From Rhodococcus aetherivorans (lineage in GTDB: Bacteria > Actinomycetota > Actinomycetes > Mycobacteriales > Mycobacteriaceae), in contig NZ_JAALEG010000050.1 in assembly GCF_011058165.1 (NCBI RefSeq), positions 1 to 43,956 of the forward strand: DNA of 43,956 nt. The letters run 5' to 3'. Shown one piece after another: positions 25,594-34,900 of the stretch (position 1 is its first letter; each line of letters begins with the position of its first letter). A model generated the notes under the pieces. That model had not been told where the DNA came from and searched no databases. It saw only the letters and a list, made by a program, of their open reading frames with translations. Both the position numbers and the translations under genes were made by a program.

Positions 25594-28500
25594 TTACGCA
25601 CCTGCCTCCTGCAACGCAGCCTTGACGGCGTCGGTGTCGGCCGGGCACAGGACCCAGCCGGCGGCGGACAACTCCTCGCGCTCCGCGTCCTCGATGCCGG
25701 TGTCGACGACGACCTTGCGGTCCGGCCACGAGATCTCGAGCGGGATGCCGCGGAACTCCTCGCCGACCTCGGGCACCGGCACGGCGGCCGCGGCGAGGCG
25801 GGTGACGAGTTCGCGTTCGCTCGCCGCGACCTCGTCGTACACGTCGCGCCACGGACCGGTGAGGCCGGTCGCGGCCTGCGGCTCCGGCGCCGGGACGGGC
25901 GTGGGTGGGGGGACGGGCGCCGGCAGGCCCCCCGACAGCGCGGCCCGGCTGGTGATCTCGGTCGGCAGCGATCGGAAGTTGAGCAGATTCGCCCAGCGCA
26001 GCCACTCCCGCCACGCGCCCTTGGCATCCTCGGTCAGCGCCGCGGCGGCGTCGTCGAGCACCACCGCGACCTCGGTGGACGACTGCGAGCCGGGTGAGAG
26101 TCTGATGGCGGCGGCGAATCCGCCGTAGCGCCAGACCAGCGTGTCCCCGGAGGGCGACTCGTCGAGTGCATCGTCGAGTGCCGCCAGCGCCAGTGCGGTG
26201 GGCGCTCCATGAGCTCGGCGCCCCACGCCCTGCAGGCTGGCAAGGCCGAGAATCGGCAACCAGTGCGCAAGCTGGCCGCGAGCCTGCCGCGAGGGCTGCT
26301 GAATCCAGGCCAGCAGCAGGTCGATCGCATTGCCGAAGACGAGGTCGAGTGCCCTCTTGGACAGCTGGTCTCCGGCTCGGCCCAAGACGAACGAGGTGAC
26401 CTCGGAGCGGAATCCGGGGGTGTCGAGCACCGCACCGTCGACGTCGTCACGGGTGACGGCGATGACCTGGTAGCCCCCGTCGCGCAGGTTCCGGCGTTTC
26501 TCGGCGTCGTCGGCGATGCGGTTGTGTGCCGGGGTCGCGTGGTAGGCCCACCCGTCGGTGAAGATCGCGGTCGGCGGGACGCCACCGCGAGCCGAGGTCA
26601 GCACGAAGTCGGGTTTGCTGCCGAGCACGTTCTCCTGCGGCCGCAGCGTCCACCGGTTGCTCGAACCGAGCGCGATGTCCCACATGATGCCGCGGTCGGT
26701 GGGCTTCTCGGTGATGGTCGCGCCGAGCGCCTTGAGCCGTTCGGCGAACTCGACCCGGAATCGCTTCTCGAGATCGGATTCGTTCTCGGTGACGTCGGGT
26801 TCGGTCTCGGTGACCGACCATGGCATCGTGTCGGGTACCTCCGGCTCGTCGGCCGGTCCGAACTCCTTGCCCGCCAGCAGGTTCGCCAGGTGTCGTTCAG
26901 CGGCGGACCGCGAGGTCCGTGGTACGTCGGGCAGGGCCGCGAACGGCAGCAGGCAGTTCTCGCACGCGAGTTTGCCCTCGTCGCGGCACCGACAGTCCTT
27001 CACCACCGCCCACGCCCGGTGCAGCATGTCCCACACCGTTTCCGGTTTGGTGAAGTCGGCGAGGTAACCGGTGCCGCCCGGCACCACATCGTGCAGCAGC
27101 AGCGCAGCATGGTCGGCGCCGTGCGGGGACGGGTCGACGGTGGGGGTGATCTCCAGGTGGTCGGGATCGCCGCCGATGTATTCCCGCAGGCCGAGCAGGA
27201 TCGCGGCCGAGAGCGAGGGCATCGCGAACGAGTCCCCCAGCGTCACCGACGGTGGCAGGCGCAGCACCAGACCCTCGGTGGTCAGTCGGCGGGCCAGCGC
27301 CAGCGAGGTGATCGACTCCTCCATCGCGGTGCGCAGCGAGCACCACGGCCGGTGTTCGCTCGCCCGATTGGCCCCGGTGGCCGCATCGAGCTTGCCGCAC
27401 TCCGAGCACACCCGAAACAGCGCGGCATCGGCTTCCTGCCCGGCGAGCAGGCGGCTGCCGCCCCCGGTTGCTGCTGCACCCAGGTTCAGCCAACGGATCT
27501 GCATGTGCCGCAGGTGTTTGGCACCGAAGCCCACCCCCTCGACGAACCAGCGCTTGCCGACGTGCGCGGGGTCGATGTCGGCGGCGGTGAGCACGGTGAA
27601 CCGTTCCCGGTTGCGTTCGTCGCGGGAGTCGTCGATCGTCGCTTCCTCGCGCCGGATGATCGCCGACACCGTACTCAGTTCGGCGACCGGCAGACGCTGG
27701 CTGGTGTCGGCAATGGCGGCCGACCCGCAGCGTGGGCATCGCATGGGCGCATCCGCCCCGGCCAGGTCGGGGGAAAGTTCCTTGACGTATCCGCATGCGG
27801 GACAGCACGCCCACTGGGTGACGGCATCACCGTCGGCGCCGAGGTCCACCGCGTCGATCGCGATCGCGAAACCGTTGGCGTAGAAGGTGGAGCCGGGAGC
27901 GAAGTCGCGCAAGGCTTGCGCCGAGCCGCGGTGCAGTTCGAACTCGGAGTGCTCGTACTCCTGACTGTCCGGGTTGAGCCAGTTCACCGACACCGACAGG
28001 GTCACGGTGTCGTCGAGCAGGGTGTAGTTCGGCAGCAGCCCGAACGATTCCAGGGCGCTCACCCAGTACTCGGACCGCAATTCGGCGAGTTGCTTGTTGA
28101 TCAGGCGTTTCGCAGCCTCCGCTGCCCGCAGGTCACGGCGGGTCTCCTCGGTCGCAGCCGGAGAGGTGGCCCGATCCTGCAGGCCGGGAAGTGCCTTGTC
28201 CACAGCGGCCTTGCGGTGCGTGAGCATCTCGATGCGGCGGTTCCACTCCGCCGACGCTCGGTGGCACCGGGCCGCGAGTTCGCTGGTGCCCGGGCCGGTC
28301 AACGGTTGGGGGAAGGCGCGCAGACGTGCCGCGACCTCGGCATCGAGGGCGGGGAATCCGGTGAGGAACTCCCCTGCGAGGTCGGCGGCCCGGCTTTCGG
28401 CCTCGGCGATCAGCGCACCCAGATACGTCCGGCGTCCGGTAGAGCGCAACGCATCCGCTGTGGTGCGTGGATGCGGCGCGCCGGCGCGGCGGGCGAGTAC

Positions 28501-31500
28501 GTCCGCGACCGACGCGGTGAACTGGCGGCGCAGGATCTCCTCGGCGTCGAGGTAGGTGGCCGGCGGACGCACCGCACCGTTGATGGTGGCCTCGGGCCGG
28601 GTGAAACGCGGCAGCTGGTCACCGCGGGCGGTAACGTACGCCAGTGCGAGCGCGTTGCCGGTCAGTCGGCCGGCACGCCCGACGCGTTGCAGGTACGACG
28701 CGACCGAGCGCGGCAGCGACGACAGCAACACGGCGGACAGGTCGCCGATGTCGATGCCCATCTCCAACGTCGGGGTGGCGACCAGCACGTTCGGCGCGTT
28801 GGGCGGCGGGGTGGGCTGCTTGAACTGGGTTTCGTACTCGAGACGCACGTCGTCGGGCAGCAGGCTGGTGTGCTCACGGGCCACCACGCGCCGGATGTCG
28901 GTGGCCGCGTACATCTGCCGGTAGAAGTTGTCCTCGAGCTGGTGCGGCCGCAGCCTGCCGTCGCACCGGTCGACCAGGCACGGAGCGTCGCGCAGATCGC
29001 GAAGGGCCTCCGGGGCGCCGTGCAGGACGTCGCGGCAGATCGTGCAGGCCAGGGCGATGGCGCCCGACGCGAGTTCCGTGTCGGCGACCGGACGCACCAC
29101 GATCGCACTTGCCGGCAGGTGGAAGGTCTGCGCACCGCTGTTCGAGGTGGCCTCGCCGATGACGTCGCGGCGGCGCAGCCGGGTGAACAGCAGCCGCGCC
29201 AGGACCGCGCCCTCCTGGCGACCCACACCGAGCGCCTTCGCGGTCCACTGGGCGTACCAGCCGCGCACCGACGCCACGGGTTCGAGGTCGGTGTCGCGCA
29301 CCGACCCGCCGAGCACGGGGTAGCCGGGGGCCGAGTTCCCCCTGCCGAAGCCCGGCATGCCCTCGCCACGACGCCGTCCGCCGGTGATCCACCACCGGTT
29401 GCCATCCTCCTGGCGGAACTTCGCGAACCACTCGTGCTCGATCGCGCCCCGGCTGCGCATGCGTTCGAGAACACCGCGGACCCACGCGAGAAGGCGGGCA
29501 TCGTCGACGGGCCCGAACAGGCCGTGCTGCACGTCGGGCGAGTCGACCGTCTCGCGGGCGCACGCGAGCAGCACGGTCGGCGCGATATCGAGGCGGGTGA
29601 CCATGGTCCCGGTGCGTTCGAGGGTGCGGCCGACGCCGGACCGCAGTCCGAGTTCGAGCTGGATGTCCAGCAGCAGCCGGCGTCGCACATTGGTGCGTGT
29701 CTTCGACGGTACCCGGGCCAGTGTCGGCCGTTTCCAGAACTCGCTGAACGCGTCCCGGTCCGCCAGTTCGGGGGGCAGCACTCGGTAGCGGGCGCCCGGA
29801 TCGTCGCCGGCGAGGTCGATGACGCGGTGCGCGAGCGAGTCGAGGTCGGACTCGCCGTCGGCGAGGGCCTGGCGCAGCAACGTGCGCAGGGTCAGGGCGT
29901 GCGAGCGGGCCTGCACGAAGCCGGCGCGGTGCGCGGCGTCCTGCACGCTGTCGGTGAACACCAGCGCCCGCTTCTCCCGGGCATCGAGATCCGGGCTGCC
30001 GAACAGGGTGGACAACGACACCGACAGCATGGTCGCGATCGCGGAGCCGAGGAAGCGGATGCCTTCGGGCTGCCGGCACGCGGGGCAGACGTCTTTCACC
30101 GAGTCCGATCCGGCCGAGTCGGAGCGGTGCACCAGCACCGGCAGTGCGCGGCCCTCGGCCAGGACGGCCGCGCCGGGCGGCGTGTAGGCGAGCCGGCGTT
30201 CGTCGACGAGCAGCCACGCCAAGCCCGACGGTTCATCGTCGGACCGGTCGGTCCCGGCGCCCTCGGCCAGTTTCGTCTCGAGTTCGGCGGCTTCGCCGGG
30301 GGCGTGGATGAGCGCGCGGAACCGGTCGTCGTTGCGCAGTGCCCGGCGCCGGATGGTGGTGTCGTCGGAGTCGAGGTCGGATCCGGTGGGCGCGAGGGCG
30401 ATGCCCCATCCGGAGCGGTTGCAGTGCCGGCAGTACACGGCCGGCAGAAGCGGCTCGGTCGGAAGGTCGGGGTCCATGCTGTCGACGCGTACGCCGTCGT
30501 CGCCCCATGCGAACAGGGGTGCACCTGAGGCGGCCCGGTCGAGGCGGGTGAGTTCGCGCGTCCACAGGTGCACGTCGACCGATGCGGCCGCGCGACCGTG
30601 CCGGGCCCGCACGTGGCTGAGTACGCCGACCAGGGCGGCGGTGACGGTGCGCCGCACCGCCGCCCTGACGCTGCGCGCGGTGTCGTCGGGGAACAGTGCT
30701 GGCGTGAGGTCGTCGAGGTGGACGGCCTCGCGGGTGAGGGCGACCAGGCGGTGGAACACCGGGTGGGTCTTGACGAGGTCGAGCACGAGCGGGCCGTCGC
30801 CGATGACCGCGGCGGCGAGGGCCGCGTCGTCACCGCCGTCGTAGAGTCCGCGCAACACCGCGAGCGTGAGCGTCCGAGGGTCGGCCGGCCCGGCCGCCGC
30901 GGCGGCGAGGTCGGTGATCCGCTGGGGGTCGAGGTTGCCGGCACGCCACCCGGCGACGGATTCGCTCGTGGGCGCGTCGCCGACCCAGTCGTCGATGGAC
31001 AGGCGCGACTCGGTGACGACCGCATCGACGGGAAACTCCTCACCGAAGACGGTGTGGGCGAAGGTGAGCATGGCGGCCGGGTCACCGCCGTCGCCGAGGG
31101 TGGCGGAGGTGGCGACGGGTGTGATACGCCCGAGCGGGCGGGCCCGATCCTCGGCCATGATGATCGGATCGTCTGTGGCCCAGTGACTTTTCAGGGTGAG
31201 GCCGAGTCGGCGCAGCAGCATGGAGACGTCGGTGCCCTGGGCTCCGTCGTAGGTGTGGAACTCGTCGAGCACCAGGTACTGCAGGCTGTGTGCGCTCTGC
31301 CGCCATAGGTCGGCGTCGGCGGGCCGCAGCAGCAGCTGGTCGAGCATCTTGTAGTTGGTGAGCAGGATGTCCGGGGCGAGGTCGCGGATCACGTCGCGGT
31401 CGGTGATCAGTCCGTCCGCGGTCACCCGGGTGCGTTTGTCCCCCGCCTCACCGGTGTAGAGGGCCGCGGTAATGCCACCGAGCGCGGCGTGCTCGGTAAG

Positions 31501-31977
31501 CAGGGCGGTGAGCCGGGACGCCTGATCGTTGGCGAGCGCATTCATCGGATAGAGAATGATCGCCTTCGTCCCGGTCACTCCGCGACGCTTGGCGCGCTGC
31601 ACGTGATCGAGGATCGGGTACAAGAACGCCTCGGTCTTGCCGGACCCGGTACCGGTGGTGACCAGTGTGGGCAGCGGGCGCGGCCGCTCGGGCGTGAGGC
31701 GGTAGCTCGACAGCCGCTCGAACGCCACCGCCTGATGCCCGTACGGGGTGAAGCCCTCGTACCATTCCAGGCTGTCGCGCCAGCCCGGCGCGGCCGGACG
31801 GAACGGCAGCCGCAACCGCACATACGGCCCGCGGAACATCCCCGTCTCGGGATGCTGCAGGAACTCGTCGAGCACCCGGCGCGCATCGGGGTCGGCAAGC
31901 GCAAACGTAGTGCCGAGATAGTCGAGCAGGCTGTGCTTGATCGACTCGGCCTGCGCGAGCGGCAGCAACTCCGACAT
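25594..31977 (-). CDS. Giant DExH helicase with DUF1998 and nuclease-like C terminus (DrmA/DrmB- or DruE-like)
   Basis: A 2127-residue protein. RecA-like domain 1: TTGTGSGKT (107-115), the DExH box LDEFHTYDGAQGTD (about 238) and ATSATLG (about 290). A long insertion carries zinc-binding pairs (YCRHC, CPACRQ). Domain 2: VATPTLEMGIDIGDL (about 1062) and QRVGRAGR (about 1095). Then a zinc ribbon (CCPACGYVKEL...MRCPRCGS) and DUF1998 with its cysteine cluster CRCRDEGKLACENCLLPFA (about 1660). The C-terminal part (about 1740-1850: ENVLGSKPDFVL, AIFTDGWAYH, LRDGGYQVIAVTRDDV) resembles Vsr/DUF559 endonucleases. DISARM uses separate helicase (DrmA) and DUF1998 (DrmB) proteins; here they are one chain, as in Druantia DruE. 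It starts three bases after the methylase stop. Confidence 0.88.
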   Translation of the reverse strand: MSELLPLAQAESIKHSLLDYLGTTFALADPDARRVLDEFLQHPETGMFRGPYVRLRLPFRPAAPGWRDSLEWYEGFTPYGHQAVAFERLSSYRLTPERPRPLPTLVTTGTGSGKTEAFLYPILDHVQRAKRRGVTGTKAIILYPMNALANDQASRLTALLTEHAALGGITAALYTGEAGDKRTRVTADGLITDRDVIRDLAPDILLTNYKMLDQLLLRPADADLWRQSAHSLQYLVLDEFHTYDGAQGTDVSMLLRRLGLTLKSHWATDDPIIMAEDRARPLGRITPVATSATLGDGGDPAAMLTFAHTVFGEEFPVDAVVTESRLSIDDWVGDAPTSESVAGWRAGNLDPQRITDLAAAAAGPADPRTLTLAVLRGLYDGGDDAALAAAVIGDGPLVLDLVKTHPVFHRLVALTREAVHLDDLTPALFPDDTARSVRAAVRRTVTAALVGVLSHVRARHGRAAASVDVHLWTRELTRLDRAASGAPLFAWGDDGVRVDSMDPDLPTEPLLPAVYCRHCNRSGWGIALAPTGSDLDSDDTTIRRRALRNDDRFRALIHAPGEAAELETKLAEGAGTDRSDDEPSGLAWLLVDERRLAYTPPGAAVLAEGRALPVLVHRSDSAGSDSVKDVCPACRQPEGIRFLGSAIATMLSVSLSTLFGSPDLDAREKRALVFTDSVQDAAHRAGFVQARSHALTLRTLLRQALADGESDLDSLAHRVIDLAGDDPGARYRVLPPELADRDAFSEFWKRPTLARVPSKTRTNVRRRLLLDIQLELGLRSGVGRTLERTGTMVTRLDIAPTVLLACARETVDSPDVQHGLFGPVDDARLLAWVRGVLERMRSRGAIEHEWFAKFRQEDGNRWWITGGRRRGEGMPGFGRGNSAPGYPVLGGSVRDTDLEPVASVRGWYAQWTAKALGVGRQEGAVLARLLFTRLRRRDVIGEATSNSGAQTFHLPASAIVVRPVADTELASGAIALACTICRDVLHGAPEALRDLRDAPCLVDRCDGRLRPHQLEDNFYRQMYAATDIRRVVAREHTSLLPDDVRLEYETQFKQPTPPPNAPNVLVATPTLEMGIDIGDLSAVLLSSLPRSVASYLQRVGRAGRLTGNALALAYVTARGDQLPRFTRPEATINGAVRPPATYLDAEEILRRQFTASVADVLARRAGAPHPRTTADALRSTGRRTYLGALIAEAESRAADLAGEFLTGFPALDAEVAARLRAFPQPLTGPGTSELAARCHRASAEWNRRIEMLTHRKAAVDKALPGLQDRATSPAATEETRRDLRAAEAAKRLINKQLAELRSEYWVSALESFGLLPNYTLLDDTVTLSVSVNWLNPDSQEYEHSEFELHRGSAQALRDFAPGSTFYANGFAIAIDAVDLGADGDAVTQWACCPACGYVKELSPDLAGADAPMRCPRCGSAAIADTSQRLPVAELSTVSAIIRREEATIDDSRDERNRERFTVLTAADIDPAHVGKRWFVEGVGFGAKHLRHMQIRWLNLGAAATGGGSRLLAGQEADAALFRVCSECGKLDAATGANRASEHRPWCSLRTAMEESITSLALARRLTTEGLVLRLPPSVTLGDSFAMPSLSAAILLGLREYIGGDPDHLEITPTVDPSPHGADHAALLLHDVVPGGTGYLADFTKPETVWDMLHRAWAVVKDCRCRDEGKLACENCLLPFAALPDVPRTSRSAAERHLANLLAGKEFGPADEPEVPDTMPWSVTETEPDVTENESDLEKRFRVEFAERLKALGATITEKPTDRGIMWDIALGSSNRWTLRPQENVLGSKPDFVLTSARGGVPPTAIFTDGWAYHATPAHNRIADDAEKRRNLRDGGYQVIAVTRDDVDGAVLDTPGFRSEVTSFVLGRAGDQLSKRALDLVFGNAIDLLLAWIQQPSRQARGQLAHWLPILGLASLQGVGRRAHGAPTALALAALDDALDESPSGDTLVWRYGGFAAAIRLSPGSQSSTEVAVVLDDAAAALTEDAKGAWREWLRWANLLNFRSLPTEITSRAALSGGLPAPVPPPTPVPAPEPQAATGLTGPWRDVYDEVAASERELVTRLAAAAVPVPEVGEEFRGIPLEISWPDRKVVVDTGIEDAEREELSAAGWVLCPADTDAVKAALQEAGA

Positions 31978-31980
31978 GCG

Positions 31981-34900
31981 CTACCGCTCCGCGGCGAGGC
32001 GCCGCTCGAACTCGGTGTACGCCTCCCGCATGTCGGCCTCCCGGTCGAGGAACCGGAACGGCAGCTCATAGGTGTAGGTCTTGCCGGCCGGATTGGTGGC
32101 GGTGCGCTCCTCCTCGGACAGCTTGTCGCCCCTGGTGCGCCACTTGACGAGAACCTCTTGCGGCACCAGCCGCCCTGCGTTGTCGTAGAGGTAGGTCTTG
32201 CGGTCGTACCCGTACAGCACCGGGAACTGGGTGCGGTACACCGTGCACAACTCGTCCGCGGTCAGGCCCAGGCCGAGGGCAACGAGCGCGTCGATCTCCA
32301 CCAGCGCCTGCCGGCGGTCCGCGGCGATACGGAGAGGGGTGTCACGGGTCCACTCCAGGCCAATCTCGCCCAGGGGGCGGCGACGGGTGTGGGTGAAACC
32401 GCCGGTCCAGGAGTCGGATTGCATTGCTGGGTAGACGCATTCGTTCCATAGGCTGGCGTAGGCGGTGGTTACGCAGTTTAGACGAAGGGCGCGGCCGGCT
32501 ATGGCCAATCGGATGCGCGAGTGGTCCACGAACGGGAGACGTGACACTGTGGTGGGAGAGATCGTCGCCTTTGGCGCGGACCTAACTCCAAAGTCTGCGA
32601 TCAACGAACTCGCAACGCCAACAACTGTTGCAATTGTGCGAGTACTGTGAGGGATCGCGGCGGCGGTGAGTCCATGAATGTGCGCTGCGCCAGGGGGAAG
32701 AATGGCCGGTATGAGGGTGCGTTCTCCGGTGTTCGCGGCCATCATTCGCCAGGCGATGCGGTAGCAATCCCGGGCACGAACGGTCTCGACAATGCCGTCC
32801 TCGCCGGTGACCTCCCAGGAGGTGTAGTCGGCATCGTACTTCTCCGGTGCGCAGACGGGCTTGTACGAGGTCGCCGGGATCGCGTCGGCGGCGAGCGCCT
32901 CGAAATCGGTCGCTGACCAGTCGAGGTTGTTCCGCATCGTCGAGTTCGGCGTCTTGTACAGCGGGGTCGCGACGTGTAGGTGCGGGCCTTGGAGGATCAC
33001 GTCATCCCATGAGTTTGCGACACCCCACTCGGCTTCGAAGTACCCCTTGGTGCGGTCGTTCTTCTCGTGCCAGCCCGCCGAGAACTGAAGTCCGAGTGCC
33101 CCGATTCGTGAAGTGGCTGTGAGCTTCTCGAGCACGCTCGCTGCCGATCGGTTCACCGTGTAGACCATTCGAGTCTGCCGAGCCGGCACTGCGGGAGCCT
33201 CGAGTGCGTTTTTCCACGATTCGAGTACTTCGTCGGTGACGGTGATGATCCGTGCCGCGTGTGGCCGCAGGTCCCATGCACCGGCGTCGTCCTTCAATCC
33301 GGGCTCCGGCCCCGTTCCTTCGTGTTGCAGCGAGCGCACCACGGTGTCGGGGTGGTACAGCGAGGCCGCGCTCAGAAAGTTCGGGTCGCGGTGCGGTCCG
33401 TATACGTGAATGCCGTAGGAGACATGATGGTCAATCTCGAAGAACTGGAGTTCGTTGATGAACTGCCAGTGCCGGCGCAATCGTCCGTACGTCGCTTCCC
33501 GCAGCACCCCCGCCTTCTCGTCGGTGAAATGCGTCTCGGGATGAATCAGGGACACCACGCCTCTGGCCGATATGTGTCGCCAGGTTTGCTCCATGAAGCA
33601 GCGGTAGAGGTCCGGCTGTAAGCCCACGAGGTGCGGATACTGGCGAGAGTCGCCCACGAACTCGGCCAAGGCGGCGACGTCCGCTGTCCCGTCGATGACA
33701 AGGTTGCAGATTCCTGGCAGTGTGAGCGTGGCCTCCCGTTTCGCTTTCACCTGTGCCTGAGTCGCCTTGATTGCGAGTTGAAACCAGGGATCGCCTTCGG
33801 CGAGAAGAGCGTCTACGTCCGTTATTGGCCGCACCCAGGGTGGATTTCCCACCTGCAAGTCGAATCCACCTCGGGCGAATACCGGCGCGAAGTCGAGCTC
33901 CCAGTGGAAGAACCCGTGCCGCTCGGCCAGCCGCTCGCACACCACCAGCCACGGGTGCGCTGTGAGCACGTCCTCGGGATCCTTCGCCTGTGCGAAGGCG
34001 AGGTCGGCGTCCTCGGCTTCGCCGAGTTCCGTCCATTCCGCGATGTCGGCGAGGCTGTGCTGTTGCTGGTCCTTCCGGCTCACCTTGAGGTCTTGGCCGA
34101 GCAGTTGCCGCAGGGCGTCGATCCAGTTGTCGATGGTCGGTGGCGTCACGAGTTCGCCGTTCACGGTGGCGGTGTCGTCGGTGAGGGGCCAGAACCAGAG
34201 TGCGCACCAGGCGTCCATGACGCGGCGTAGGCGCTGGTAGGAGCCGTGGGGATCGGCGAGGGAGGCTTCGATCTGTTCTCGGGTGACGGCGCCGCCGACG
34301 GGGAGCTGGTCGGCGCCCCACACGGGGATGTCGCGGCGGATCTGTGTCTCGGCGATCTCGAGCCGGCGCAGCGCCAGCGCCCACAGCCGGTCGGCGCGGC
34401 GTGCGAGCTCGGCGAGGGCTGTGACCTGTTTCGCGGTGAGCTTGGGCCGCAGCGACTTTCGCCAGTGTTTGAGGCGTTGCAGCGTGTCGGGTGCGAGTTC
34501 CTTGGCGTCCTTGGCGTCGACGGTGCTGCCCCAGCCGTCCGCGGGCAGCAGGAAGTGGTGGACAGCCCCGTTCAGATCCTCGCCGAGCCCGGCGATCGGC
34601 TTGTCGACTGGCATGGCGGTGATCCAGCCCGCCGCCTTGACCGCTGCCGAGGGCAGCACCGCGCGGCGCGCCCCAACGAGCGAATTACCGCGCCGCAGGT
34701 GCAGGCCGAACCACGGGGCCGACAGGCCTTCGCCCATGGTCGCCAGCCACAGCGAGATCTCGGCGAACTCGACCGCGGTGGCGTTGAGGTCCACTCCGTA
34801 TACCTGGTGCAGCGCGATGTAGGCCTTCACCCGTTGCAGCGCGGCGGTGTACTTGTCCGGGTCGATCCGCTCGCCGCGTTCCTCCTGTGCCCGGGTCAAA

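Noticed and set aside
26209-30528. Plus-strand open frame of 1439 codons
   Set aside because: Antisense shadow of the DUF1998 helicase in high-GC DNA.
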